Part shown: positions 1 to 9,433 of the stretch, piece after piece | Layout: every line of letters begins with the position of its first letter | Numbering within the stretch: position 1 is the stretch's first letter | From: Marinobacter zhanjiangensis | Lineage (GTDB): Bacteria > Pseudomonadota > Gammaproteobacteria > Pseudomonadales > Oleiphilaceae | Reading direction: 5' to 3' | NCBI RefSeq assembly: GCF_014651935.1 | Contig: NZ_BMXV01000004.1 | Span: forward strand, 1-64,000 | DNA: 64,000 nucleotides | Position numbers and translations under genes: made by a program | Notes under the pieces: model-generated | Told to the model about the DNA's origin: nothing | Database searches by the model: none | What the model saw: the letters and a program-made list of their open reading frames with translations, nothing else

Positions 1-84
1 CGTTGCGCTGCCTCGATTTGGAACCACCAAACCTTCGCCACCGCGCCTTGCTCTCAAGGCCCTCAGGGGCTCAGTAGATCAGCG
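1..84. repeat. Partial fold-back interspersed repeat (cut by window edge)
   Basis: This non-coding stretch downstream of mutM contains a small hairpin with loop AACCA (arms TTTGG and CCAAA, about 18-32). Further on are CCTTGCTC and CAGTAGATCAGC (72-83). The same loop, the same CCTTGCTC and the reverse complement of the last motif occur in the 6018-6183 element. I therefore read it as a truncated view of the same repeat family. Family membership is inferred from these short matches only. Confidence 0.5.
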
Positions 85-102
85 AATTAACCGCACGGCA
101 CA

Positions 103-915
103 CTAGTGCTGACAGCGGGTGCAGTAGACCGTGCTGCGCTGGTTCATGCGGGTCTCCCGCAGCGGGCGCTGGCACTCTACGCAGGGCAGGCCGGCACGAC
201 CGTAGACCAGCAGTGACTGGGCAAAATAACCCGGTTTGCCGTCACTGTTGATGAAATCCCGCAACGTGGTGCCGCCCATCAGGATGGCGGCGCTGAGAGT
301 CTCGCGGATGGCATCGCGCAATCGCTGGTAACGGGCGGCGCCGATCCGCCCCGCAGGCCGGTTCGGGTGTATGCCGGTTTTGAACAGGGCTTCATTGGCG
401 TAGATGTTGCCAACGCCCACCACGATCCGGTTGTCCATCAGGAAGCTCTTTATCGGGGTCTTGCGGCCCCGGGACTTGCGGAACAGGTAAGGACCGCTGA
501 AGCCCTCCCTCAGGGGCTCAGGGCCCAGGCTGGCCAGCAGGGGGTGATCCTGCGGTTGTTCATCCCATAGCCAGCAGCCAAAGCGACGTGGGTCGTTGAA
601 CCGCAGCCGATTACCGTCGGTGAATAACAGGTCGATATGGTCGTGCTTGTGGGGCTCGCTGTTGTCAGTGATGACCCGCAGGCTGCCGGACATGCCCAGA
701 TGGACGATGACGGTGCCGTGGTCAAACCTCAGCAGCAGGTACTTGGCTCTCCGGTCCGCCTCCCTGAGTGTCTGGCCGGCCAGCCGTTGCGGCAGATCAT
801 CAGGCACCGGCCAGCGCAGACGCGGGTCGCGAATGACCAGTTGCGCTACCTGCTTGCCTTCGCTGAAGGGCGCTATCCCGCGGCGGGTGGTTTCGACTTC
901 AGGTAGTTCGGGCAA
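103..915 (-). CDS. mutM: Formamidopyrimidine-DNA glycosylase (Fpg/MutM)
   Basis: This is a bifunctional base-excision-repair glycosylase and AP lyase that removes 8-oxoguanine and formamidopyrimidines. The 270-residue length is normal for the family. The protein starts MPELPEVE, so the catalytic N-terminal Pro2 and Glu3 are present after Met removal. The helix-two-turn-helix segment VGVGNIYANEAL lies near residue 170. A C-terminal zinc finger has two Cys-x2-Cys pairs (CVEC and CTRC). The gene is divergent from the desaturase gene, with about 155 bp between them. Nothing is missing. Confidence 0.97.
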   Translation of the reverse strand: MPELPEVETTRRGIAPFSEGKQVAQLVIRDPRLRWPVPDDLPQRLAGQTLREADRRAKYLLLRFDHGTVIVHLGMSGSLRVITDNSEPHKHDHIDLLFTDGNRLRFNDPRRFGCWLWDEQPQDHPLLASLGPEPLREGFSGPYLFRKSRGRKTPIKSFLMDNRIVVGVGNIYANEALFKTGIHPNRPAGRIGAARYQRLRDAIRETLSAAILMGGTTLRDFINSDGKPGYFAQSLLVYGRAGLPCVECQRPLRETRMNQRSTVYCTRCQH

Positions 916-968
916 GGCTTGCTCCTAATGAAACGGTAATGAATTGCCGTGCAATTGCCGTTGTTTCG

Positions 969-984
969 GCGCACAAGTGTACGC
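969..984. promoter_or_regulatory. FabR/DesT-like operator palindrome upstream of desaturase
   Basis: The 16-bp inverted repeat has the form GCGnACAnnTGTnCGC and sits about 90 bp before the desaturase start. It resembles the operators known for the TetR-family unsaturated-fatty-acid regulators FabR and DesT (AGCGTACA...-type half sites). The palindrome is directly visible. The identity of the regulator is inferred, and no regulator gene lies nearby. Confidence 0.5.
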
Positions 985-996
985 TAAAGTGAGACC

Positions 997-1044
997 TGCT
1001 TTTCAGGACCCCGAAAAGCACTTCTGACAGCAAAAATCTGTCAG
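997..1044 (+). promoter_or_regulatory. Two adjacent stem-loops in the desaturase leader
   Basis: Two perfect inverted repeats stand back to back in the probable 5' leader. The first pairs TGCTTTTC (997-1004) with GAAAAGCA (1013-1020). The second pairs CTGACAG (1024-1030) with CTGTCAG (1038-1044). Neither is followed by a T-run, so they are not obvious terminators. They could affect mRNA stability or translation, or be further protein sites. Confidence 0.4.
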
Positions 1045-1070
1045 TATTTCCGTCAGTTGAGGAACTCACT

Positions 1071-2255
1071 ATGTGGTACAACGGTCTCCTGGACCTGTCC
1101 TGGATGCAACTGGTGCTGGTCACCCTCGCGATGACACATGTCACCATTGTCAGCGTGACGCTATACCTGCACAGGCACTCTGCCCATAATTCGCTGGACC
1201 TGCACCCCGTGCTCAAACACTTTTTCCGGTTCTGGCTGTGGCTGACCACCAGCATCAACACCCGGGAGTGGACGGCGATCCATCGCAAGCACCATGCCAC
1301 CTGTGAGACCGAAAATGACCCCCACAGCCCGGTGGTCAAGGGTATCCGCAAGGTGCTGTTTGAGGGTGCCGAGCTTTACGCGGAGGCGACCACACCGGAA
1401 ACCCTGGAGCGGTTCGGCAAGAATACACCGGATGACTGGATGGAGCGCAACGTCTATACCCGTCACCGCAACCTGGGTATCGCCCTGATGTTCGTGCTCA
1501 ACCTGTCGCTGTTCGGCGTCAATGGTATCTGGATCTGGGCGCTGCAGATGATGTGGATACCGGTCTGGGCCGCTGGTGTGATCAATGGTCTGGGGCATTA
1601 TGTCGGTTATCGCAACTTTGAGTGCCGGGACAACGCCCGCAATATCTCGCCGCTGGGCATTGTCATTGGCGGCGAGGAGTTGCACAACAACCATCACACC
1701 TACCCCAACTCCGCCAAGATGTCACGGCGCTGGTATGAGATCGACCTCGGCTGGGGCTATATCCGCCTGTTCCAGCTGTTCGGGCTGGCAAAGCCCAAGG
1801 GTTACCGGCCGGTGGTGCACTGGGTGCCGGGCAAGCAGGAAGTTGACGTGGAAACCGTGCAGGCGATTACCAACGACCGCTTTGATATCATGCGCCAGTA
1901 TCGTAAACGGGTGATGGAGCCGGTGCTGCGTCAGCAGAAGTCACTGATGGATGAAGGTATTCGCCCCCGCTATCGGCGGGTGAAAAAGCTGTTGTCCCGG
2001 GATCGCTCACTGATTCCGCCCCAGGAACAGGCGCAACTGGAATCGGTGCTGGAAACCCATCCGACCCTGCGACAGATCTACGACATGAACCAGCAGTTGC
2101 AGGCGCTGTGGCGTCGCCGGGGTGTGAAGCCCCAGGAGAAGCTGCAGGCCCTGATGGCCTGGTGTCGGGAGGCGGAAGCCAGCCGTATCCGCTACCTGGA
2201 AGACTTCGCCGCTCATCTGCGGGCCTATTCGCTGCGCCCCGCAGCCAATACCTGA
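1071..2255 (+). CDS. Membrane fatty-acid desaturase (acyl-CoA/acyl-lipid delta-9 type)
   Basis: This is a di-iron membrane desaturase that introduces a double bond into acyl chains and so adjusts membrane fluidity. The three histidine boxes of the family are visible: HRHSAH (about 34-39), HRKHH (about 71-75) and HNNHH (about 205-209). Hydrophobic segments flank them near residues 13-33, 50-62 and 133-170. The C-terminal region (about 260-394) is hydrophilic and helical and is longer than the catalytic core requires; its role is unknown. The upstream palindrome suggests control by fatty-acid status. The last 31 bp overlap the 3' end of convergent rsmD. The exact substrate (CoA- or lipid-bound) cannot be read from the sequence. 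Confidence 0.9.
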   Translation: MWYNGLLDLSWMQLVLVTLAMTHVTIVSVTLYLHRHSAHNSLDLHPVLKHFFRFWLWLTTSINTREWTAIHRKHHATCETENDPHSPVVKGIRKVLFEGAELYAEATTPETLERFGKNTPDDWMERNVYTRHRNLGIALMFVLNLSLFGVNGIWIWALQMMWIPVWAAGVINGLGHYVGYRNFECRDNARNISPLGIVIGGEELHNNHHTYPNSAKMSRRWYEIDLGWGYIRLFQLFGLAKPKGYRPVVHWVPGKQEVDVETVQAITNDRFDIMRQYRKRVMEPVLRQQKSLMDEGIRPRYRRVKKLLSRDRSLIPPQEQAQLESVLETHPTLRQIYDMNQQLQALWRRRGVKPQEKLQALMAWCREAEASRIRYLEDFAAHLRAYSLRPAANT

Positions 2256-2848
2256 TACAACGCATAGGTAACCTGCCCCGCGCTCTTGTTGCGGTGCAGG
2301 TGCCAGTTCCCTGGCACTGCCGGCGCTGGCCGGTCACTCTCGTACTCCAGGTAGATCCGGCTGCCCGTGGTCACCCAGCCATTATCTGCGATCAGCGGTA
2401 ACAGGCTTTCCAGCCAGCCCTGCCGGAACGGCGCATCCATGAACAGGATGTCGGCGGGCGTGTTGGCAGGTCGCTGCAGGAAAGCCGCTACATCCTCGCA
2501 AACCACTTCCCCGCGGTCGGTTTTCAGCAACCTCAGGTTATCTCGCAGGGTCCGCGCCAGGGCCGGGGTGTGATCCACGAAGGTCACCCGGTCAGCGCCA
2601 CGGGAGAGGGCTTCGAGCCCCAGTATGCCGCTGCCACTGAACAAATCCAGGCAACGGCTGCCGGGCAGATGAAACTGGAGCCAGTTGAACAGGGTCTCGC
2701 GGGTGCGGGCCGGGGTGGGGCGCACGCCCCCTTCGTCCGGAAACCGCAGTACCCGGCTGCGCCAGTCGCCGCCGATGATTCGCACCTCGCCCTGTCCCCC
2801 TGCGCGAGGGGCCCTGGCGGGTCTGGTTCTGGGGGCTTTGCGGGGCAT
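2225..2848 (-). CDS. rsmD: 16S rRNA (guanine966-N2)-methyltransferase RsmD
   Basis: This enzyme methylates G966 of 16S rRNA using S-adenosylmethionine. The N-terminal basic tail leads into RIIGGDWRSR and RPTPARTRETLFNWL, both typical of RsmD. The SAM-binding loop is DLFSGSGILGLEAL. The catalytic motif, normally DPPF, here reads DAPF. I start at the ATG at 2848 (MPRKAPRT), because the extra 18 upstream residues of the longest frame are not family-like. The gene is divergent from ftsY, a common arrangement, and its end overlaps the desaturase gene tail to tail. Confidence 0.92.
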   Translation of the reverse strand: MPRKAPRTRPARAPRAGGQGEVRIIGGDWRSRVLRFPDEGGVRPTPARTRETLFNWLQFHLPGSRCLDLFSGSGILGLEALSRGADRVTFVDHTPALARTLRDNLRLLKTDRGEVVCEDVAAFLQRPANTPADILFMDAPFRQGWLESLLPLIADNGWVTTGSRIYLEYESDRPAPAVPGNWHLHRNKSAGQVTYALYQVLAAGRSE

Positions 2849-3002
2849 GAAAAATCCGGTAGTTGCCAGTGAACGGGCTAATGATGGTAGCCCAATTGGC
2901 ACGCCTCCGTAAGCAGGTTTGGACCCGGAACGCCCCTGCCGCTAGAATGGGCGCTTTCCTGAGCAGCGCCCGCCTAATGGGCCGCTGACCCCTCCAGCAA
3001 AC

Positions 3003-4283
<1,281 letters not shown>

Positions 4284-4332
4284 AGCGTGTTCCGTAGTGG
4301 TTCCGGCGTGCAAATAATGGAAACAGGCCGCA

Positions 4333-5016
4333 ATGATTGAGTTTCGTCAGGTCAGCAAGCGTTACGACAGCGACCACACCGCCTTGCGGCAGGTCTCCTT
4401 TGAGCTGGGGCGAGGTGAGCTGGCTTTCCTGACCGGCCATTCCGGGGCCGGCAAGAGTACCCTGCTCAAGCTGATACTGCTGATGGAGCGCCCCACCGCC
4501 GGCAAGGTGGTGGTGGGTGGCCAGTTGCTCAATACCATGCCGCGCCGGCAGATCCCCTACGTTCGCCGCCACATCGGGGCCGTGTTCCAGAATCACCAGC
4601 TGCTGTTTGACCGCACGGTATTCGACAACGTCGCCATGCCGCTGGAAGTGATGGGCGTGTCGCACCAGGATATAGGGCGCCGGGTTCGGGCGGCGCTGGA
4701 CAAGGTGGGGTTACTGAGCAAGGAAAAGATGAATCCGGTCCAGCTTTCCGGTGGCGAGCAACAGCGGGTGGGTATCGCCCGGGCGGTGGTCAACAAGCCG
4801 CCGGTGCTGCTGGCGGATGAGCCTACCGGTAACCTGGATCCGGAGTTGTCAGCAGACATCATGCACCTGTTCGAGCAGTTCAGTCAGGTGGGGGTAACGG
4901 TACTGATCGCCTCCCACGATATTGCCCTGATCGAATCCATGAACCGGCGGCGGCTGACACTGACTCAGGGTGAACTGTTGTCCGCCGGGGCCACCATGGC
5001 CGGGAGCCCGGCATGA
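4333..5016 (+). CDS. ftsE: Cell-division ATP-binding protein FtsE
   Basis: This is the ATPase half of the FtsEX complex, which couples ATP hydrolysis at the divisome to activation of periplasmic amidases through EnvC. The 227-residue ABC domain has Walker [10 protein letters not shown] (35-43), signature LSGGEQQR near 138 and Walker B LLADEPTG near 161. Its last four bases overlap the ftsX start (ATGA), implying translational coupling. Confidence 0.97.
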   Translation: MIEFRQVSKRYDSDHTALRQVSFELGRGELAFLTGHSGAGKSTLLKLILLMERPTAGKVVVGGQLLNTMPRRQIPYVRRHIGAVFQNHQLLFDRTVFDNVAMPLEVMGVSHQDIGRRVRAALDKVGLLSKEKMNPVQLSGGEQQRVGIARAVVNKPPVLLADEPTGNLDPELSADIMHLFEQFSQVGVTVLIASHDIALIESMNRRRLTLTQGELLSAGATMAGSPA

Positions 5017-6020
5017 GTCGCCCCGGGCGCCAGCCGGCGGATCGCCGTGCCCGCGGGGCCGGCCGCTCTCACTCGTCCGCCAGATCCGTGCTGGCGGCCT
5101 ACCGCTCCCACCATCTCAAGGTGGCAAAAGACAGCGCCCACCGGCTTTGGCAGGCGCCGGTGGCCAGTGCCATGACCTGGGCGGTGATGGGCATTGCCCT
5201 GGCGCTTCCGGTGGGGCTGTTGCTGTTGCTGGCCAGCCTGCAGGGGGTCAGTGCCGGTTGGGAAAGCGCAGCGCGGGTCACGGTGTACCTTGCCGATGAA
5301 GTTTCCGGTGCCGACGCGCAGGCACTGCAGAGCCGGATAGCAGGCCGGGATGACGTCGCCGGGGTGGTGATGATCCACCGGGACGAGGCGCTGGCGGAGT
5401 TTCGCGCCGAGTCCGGTCTGGCTGATGCCCTGGACTACCTGGATGAGAACCCCTTGCCCCATACACTGCTGGTGACGCCGGTGGACGATGCCCGTACAGC
5501 GGCAGGTGTCGATGCTCTGGCGGGTGGGCTGGAGGCCGAACCCCGGGTGGCACGGGTTCAGGTGGACCTGGGCTGGCTACAGCGGCTGGCGGCCATGACC
5601 GACCTGATCGCACGGGCGGTCTGGGTGCTGACCCTGTTGCTGGCGGCAGCGGTGATTCTGGTGATTGGCAACACCATCAGGCTAGCCATCGAGAACCGCC
5701 GTGACGAGATTCTGGTGGCCAAACTGGTGGGCGGTACCGATGCATTTGTCCGTCGTCCCTTCCTTTATACCGGTGCCTGGTATGGCCTGGGCGGAGGTCT
5801 GGTGGCGCTGATCATACTGCAGCTGTCCATCTGGTGGCTGAATGGCCCGGTGAGGGAGCTGGCGGTGCTCTACAACAGCGATTTTGCCCTTGGTGGACTG
5901 CCGCTGGATGGCGCCGTGGGGCTACTGCTGGTGGCGGTGGTGTTGGGCTGGCTGGGGGCGTGGCTGGCCGTGCGCCGACACCTTGATGCCATTGAGCCCG
6001 GCGAAATTGCCGGCCCCTAG
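5013..6020 (+). CDS. ftsX: Cell-division protein FtsX
   Basis: This is the membrane partner of FtsE. The protein has a basic cytoplasmic N-terminus and four predicted membrane segments (about 50-75, 207-230, 250-275 and 298-322). A periplasmic domain lies between the first and second, the usual FtsX topology. The start overlaps the ftsE stop. The stop codon TAG at 6018-6020 is the first three bases of a fold-back repeat, so the element abuts or has replaced the original gene end; the length (335) is normal. Confidence 0.95.
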   Translation: MSRPGRQPADRRARGAGRSHSSARSVLAAYRSHHLKVAKDSAHRLWQAPVASAMTWAVMGIALALPVGLLLLLASLQGVSAGWESAARVTVYLADEVSGADAQALQSRIAGRDDVAGVVMIHRDEALAEFRAESGLADALDYLDENPLPHTLLVTPVDDARTAAGVDALAGGLEAEPRVARVQVDLGWLQRLAAMTDLIARAVWVLTLLLAAAVILVIGNTIRLAIENRRDEILVAKLVGGTDAFVRRPFLYTGAWYGLGGGLVALIILQLSIWWLNGPVRELAVLYNSDFALGGLPLDGAVGLLLVAVVLGWLGAWLAVRRHLDAIEPGEIAGP

Positions 6021-6183
6021 CAGCCTGTCGAACTTAAGGCTGATCTACTGCGCCGATGGGAAAGCGGCTCAAATTCCCCGGATTTTTCGTTACATAGAAC
6101 CACTATGCGCCTCAAAATCCGAAAAATTTGCGCTCACTTTCCCACCTTGCTCGTGACGATCGCTTAAGTCCGACAGGCTGCTA
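6018..6183. repeat. 166-bp fold-back (MITE/BIME-like) repeat with 21-bp terminal inverted repeats
   Basis: The ends 6018-6038 and 6163-6183 are inverted copies of each other with one mismatch in 21. Inside, further arms pair: GGGAAAG with CTTTCCC, CGGATTTT with AAAATCCG, and at the centre CATAG with CTATG around loop AACCA. The whole element can fold into one long imperfect hairpin. It has no coding capacity. It lies between ftsX and rpoH and may also act as a transcription or mRNA boundary. A relative is at 1-84. Confidence 0.85.
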
Positions 6184-6517
6184 GTTTGCCGACGGGACAC
6201 TAAGGACCTGTGTACATTCTTTAAGCCATGTTAATTCGTTGCACGGTTGATTGTGCTACGCTTGACGACTTCATGTGGTGGCTTGGTTAGCGATTATAAA
6301 CCGCTGTAGGGGAAACACCGTATGGCTGGGAGCGGCGGCCCCGCTCTATGTTACTGACAGTAACGTTATACATCCCCGCCGGATACCGGGGCGGGACGCA
6401 GCAGGTTGTGTCGGCTGCCAGTAACAGTAAACGTGCTCACATATATTTTATCGCAATCTGGCCTCAGATTACTGAATTTGTTGAAGATAAGGCCGGATTG
6501 GGGAACTAATCAGAAAC
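6184..6517 (+). other. Long non-coding region upstream of rpoH
   Basis: No credible gene is seen in these roughly 330 bases. They contain several short palindromic stretches, for example GTTACTGACAGTAAC near 6350 and CCCCGCCGGATACCGGGGCGGG near 6375. AT-rich segments before 6518 could carry additional rpoH promoters. Multiple promoters for rpoH are known in enteric bacteria, but I cannot assign them here. Confidence 0.5.
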
Positions 6518-6546
6518 TTGGCTGTCATAGGTTTAATTGATATATT
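6518..6546 (+). promoter_or_regulatory. Sigma-70-type promoter of rpoH
   Basis: TTGGCT (6518-6523) and TATATT (6541-6546) are separated by exactly 17 bp. Transcription would begin near 6553, giving a leader of about 23 nt that carries CGGAGGA just before the rpoH ATG. Confidence 0.6.
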
Positions 6547-6575
6547 GATCTGATTGCCAGGTACGGAGGATACGA

Positions 6576-7436
6576 ATGGGTACAAGTCTACAGTTGGCTG
6601 ATCGCCTTGTTCCGGGTGCCAACCTGGAAGCCTACATTCAGGCAGCGAGCCGCATCCCGGTGTTGTCCGTCGATGAAGAGCGTGAACTTGGCGAGCGTCT
6701 CTATTATGAGGACGATGTGGATGCAGCGCGTACGCTGGTGCTCTCGCACCTGCGGTTTGTGATTCATATCGCGCGCAGTTATTCCGGCTACGGTCTGAAC
6801 CAGTCAGACCTGATCCAGGAAGGTAACGTTGGCCTGATGAAGGCCGTCAAACGCTATAACCCCGAGTACGGGGTTCGTCTGGTGTCCTTTGCGGTGCACT
6901 GGATCAAGGCTGAAATTCACGAGTTCATCCTGCGCAACTGGCGCATCGTGAAAGTGGCTACCACCAAGGCCCAGCGTAAGCTGTTTTTCAACCTGCGCAG
7001 CCAGAAAAAGCGTCTTGCCTGGCTGAACCATGATGAACTGAACGCTGTCGCCAGCGACCTCGGGGTAGAGCCCCGCGTGGTCCGTGAGATGGAAGGGCGC
7101 CTGGCGTCCCAGGACACAGCGTTTGACGGTCCCCAGGATGACGATGACGACAAGGCCTACCAGGCACCGGCCTATTATCTGGAAGATCGTCGTGGTGATC
7201 CGGCCACCATGCTGGAACAGTCTGACTGGACCGAGGATTCCAATGGGCGTCTGATGCAGGCCCTGGAAGGCCTGGATGAGCGTAGTCAGGATATCCTGCG
7301 GGAACGCTGGCTGACGGAAAGCAAGTCCACACTGCACGAGCTGGCGGACAAGTATGGTATTTCCGCCGAGCGTATCCGTCAGCTGGAAAAGAACGCCATG
7401 AAGAAAATCAGGGCACAGCTGGGCGAGGCGGCCTGA
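6576..7436 (+). CDS. rpoH: RNA polymerase heat-shock sigma factor RpoH (sigma-32)
   Basis: This sigma factor directs RNA polymerase to heat-shock promoters. The 286 residues match the family. Region 2 includes [14 protein letters not shown] and the conserved [15 protein letters not shown]. The RpoH box QRKLFFNLR is intact near residue 132, which separates RpoH from RpoD and RpoS. A C-terminal helix-turn-helix ([17 protein letters not shown]) reads the -35 element. A good ribosome-binding site (GGAGGA) precedes the ATG. The position after ftsYEX is conserved in gammaproteobacteria, and an intrinsic terminator follows. Confidence 0.98.
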   Translation: MGTSLQLADRLVPGANLEAYIQAASRIPVLSVDEERELGERLYYEDDVDAARTLVLSHLRFVIHIARSYSGYGLNQSDLIQEGNVGLMKAVKRYNPEYGVRLVSFAVHWIKAEIHEFILRNWRIVKVATTKAQRKLFFNLRSQKKRLAWLNHDELNAVASDLGVEPRVVREMEGRLASQDTAFDGPQDDDDDKAYQAPAYYLEDRRGDPATMLEQSDWTEDSNGRLMQALEGLDERSQDILRERWLTESKSTLHELADKYGISAERIRQLEKNAMKKIRAQLGEAA

Positions 7437-7465
7437 GCGCCGCCCCTTTCAGCAACCTGAGCACG

Positions 7466-7496
7466 ACGCCACCGGCTAACCACTGGTGGCGTTTTT
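7466..7496 (+). terminator. Intrinsic terminator after rpoH
   Basis: ACGCCACC (7466-7473) pairs with GGTGGCGT (7485-7492), and T residues follow. It lies 30 bp after the rpoH stop. Confidence 0.85.
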
Positions 7497-7531
7497 GTTT
7501 GCACGTGGAAACTTCCGGTAAGGAACGCTAA

Positions 7532-8440
7532 ATGGCAAATCCCCATATTGCCTTCCTGGGCATCGGCCTGATGGGGGCTCCCATGACCCGCAACCTGCTG
7601 GATGCCGGGTTCCCGATGACACTGTGGAATCGCACCCGCAGCAAGTGTGATCCGTTCCGTGACCGGGCCTCGGTGGCGGATAACCCGGCTGACGCCGTTG
7701 CCGCGGCGGATATCGTTATTACCATGCTGGAAAATGGTGACGTGGTAGAGGATGTGCTGGTTCGCCAGGGTGTGATGGACACGCTCCAGACAGGTGCCGT
7801 AGTGGTGGACATGAGTTCGGTGCAGCCCTCGCTGGCTCGTCGACATGCCGCGATGGCCACTGAAAAGGGTGCGGGCTACCTTGATGCTCCGGTCTCCGGC
7901 GGCACCCGGGGCGCCGAAGCCGGCGCCCTGAGCATCATGGCTGGCGGCGAAGCGGCTGACCTGGACACGGTGAAGCCGGTATTCGCCGCCCTGGGTAAGG
8001 CCACGCACATTGGCCCGGTGGGTGCCGGTCAGCTGGCCAAGCTGGCCAACCAGGCCATTGTCGGCGTCACCATCGGAGCGGTTTCCGAGGCGCTGCTGCT
8101 GGCGGCCCAGGGGGGTGCGGATCCGGCGGCGGTGCGCGAAGCGCTGTTGGGCGGGTTCGCGGGCAGCAAGATCCTGGAACAACACGGCCAGCGCATGATC
8201 GAACGGGATTTTGCCCCTGGGGCACCGGCGCGCATTCAGCTCAAGGACCTGCGTATGATCCTGGATGAGGCACGGGCGGAGGGGCTGACCCTGCCCCTGG
8301 CCCAGCAGTCTCATAACAGCTACCAGTCGCTGGTTGCCAATGGCCATGCCGACGTGGACCACAGCGGGCTGCTGCTGGAACTTGAGCACGTCAATGGCGC
8401 CCGCCTCGGTGGCGGCCCGAAGCCCGGGAAAAAGACCTGA
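7532..8440 (+). CDS. 2-hydroxy-3-oxopropionate (tartronate semialdehyde) reductase family
   Basis: This is a member of the beta-hydroxyacid dehydrogenase family, which reduces tartronate semialdehyde to D-glycerate or oxidises related 3-hydroxyacids. An N-terminal Rossmann motif (LGIGLMGAPM) binds NAD(P). The family signature DAPVSGGTRGAEAG is near residue 112, and the active-site lysine lies in GQLAKLANQ near 170. The hyi gene starts 4 bp after the stop. That favours the glyoxylate carboligase pathway (GlxR/GarR) over 3-hydroxyisobutyrate dehydrogenase. No carboligase gene is present in the window. Confidence 0.85.
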   Translation: MANPHIAFLGIGLMGAPMTRNLLDAGFPMTLWNRTRSKCDPFRDRASVADNPADAVAAADIVITMLENGDVVEDVLVRQGVMDTLQTGAVVVDMSSVQPSLARRHAAMATEKGAGYLDAPVSGGTRGAEAGALSIMAGGEAADLDTVKPVFAALGKATHIGPVGAGQLAKLANQAIVGVTIGAVSEALLLAAQGGADPAAVREALLGGFAGSKILEQHGQRMIERDFAPGAPARIQLKDLRMILDEARAEGLTLPLAQQSHNSYQSLVANGHADVDHSGLLLELEHVNGARLGGGPKPGKKT

Positions 8441-8444
8441 TTCC

Positions 8445-9218
8445 ATGCCTCGTTTCGCTGCCAACCTGACCCTGCTGTTCAATGAGCTTCCCTTTGAAGA
8501 ACGGTTTGCGGCTGCCCGCCAGGCCGGTTTCCGGGGCGTCGAGTACCTGTTTCCCTATGCCTGGCCGGAGGCCATGCTGGCCGAGCGCCTGCAGGAGAAT
8601 GGCCTGACCCAGGTGCTGTTCAACCTGCCGCCCGGTAACTGGAACGCGGGCGAGCGCGGTATCGCCTGCCTGCCAGGGCATGAGGACGAGTTCCGGGCGG
8701 GGGTTGATGAAGCCATTCGCTATGCCAGGGCTCTTGGCTGCAAAAGGCTGAACTGTCTGGCCGGGCTGCGGCCGGCCCAGGCGGATGAGAGCCAGCTCTG
8801 GGCTACCCTTAGGGACAATGTGGCCTACGCCGCCAGACGCCTGCAGGATGAGGGCATTACCCTGTGCCTGGAGGCGATCAATTCCCGGGTTGATATGCCC
8901 GGTTTCCTGCTGGATACCTCCGCCAGGGTCGTCAGGCTCATGGACGAGGTGGGCGCCGACAACCTGCGCCTGCAGTATGATCTGTATCATATGCAGATCA
9001 TGGAAGGCGACCTGATCCGAACACTGCGCCAGCTGATGCCACGTATTGGCCACATCCAGTTTGCCGACAATCCCGGGCGGCACGAGCCTGGTACCGGCGA
9101 GATTAACTTCCGGTCCATCTTTCAGGCACTGGATGAGGCCGGCTACAATGGCTGGGTAAGCGCCGAGTATCACCCGAAAGCCAGTACCGGCGAGGGTCTG
9201 GAGTGGATGTCGGCGTAA
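8445..9218 (+). CDS. hyi: Hydroxypyruvate isomerase
   Basis: This is a TIM-barrel isomerase that interconverts hydroxypyruvate and tartronate semialdehyde. The 257-residue protein begins MPRFAANLTLLF, typical of Hyi. Metal and substrate ligands of the xylose-isomerase-like fold are visible in CLEAINSR, YDLYHMQ, HIQFADNPGRHEPG and SAEYHP. I chose the ATG at 8445, because the longer frame extends into the preceding gene. It forms a tight two-gene operon with the upstream reductase and gives it its substrate. Confidence 0.9.
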   Translation: MPRFAANLTLLFNELPFEERFAAARQAGFRGVEYLFPYAWPEAMLAERLQENGLTQVLFNLPPGNWNAGERGIACLPGHEDEFRAGVDEAIRYARALGCKRLNCLAGLRPAQADESQLWATLRDNVAYAARRLQDEGITLCLEAINSRVDMPGFLLDTSARVVRLMDEVGADNLRLQYDLYHMQIMEGDLIRTLRQLMPRIGHIQFADNPGRHEPGTGEINFRSIFQALDEAGYNGWVSAEYHPKASTGEGLEWMSA

Positions 9219-9223
9219 CGAAT

Positions 9224-9253
9224 GGTCACAATGTGACCGTCGTCGATGACGAC
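9224..9253. promoter_or_regulatory. Two abutting palindromes after hyi
   Basis: GGTCACA-A-TGTGACC (9224-9238) is a perfect inverted repeat. It is followed directly by GTCGTC-GAT-GACGAC (9239-9253). They may form the end structure of the hyi transcript, although no T-run follows, or be operator sites for the two-component operon 180 bp downstream. Confidence 0.4.
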
Positions 9254-9433
9254 ACCCTCTTACAGGATCGTAACTGGCAGCTAACCGGGTCAGCCCTTAC
9301 TCTGGGCAAACATTACAGAGCCTGTGGTCAGGACCGAGCGTCTTTTCACAGGCACCTGGACAGTGGTGGAGCCCTGTTATCCGGGGTCTGAACGCTGCAA
9401 TCGCGAGTAGACAGGCAGGCGGGAGGAAGACCG

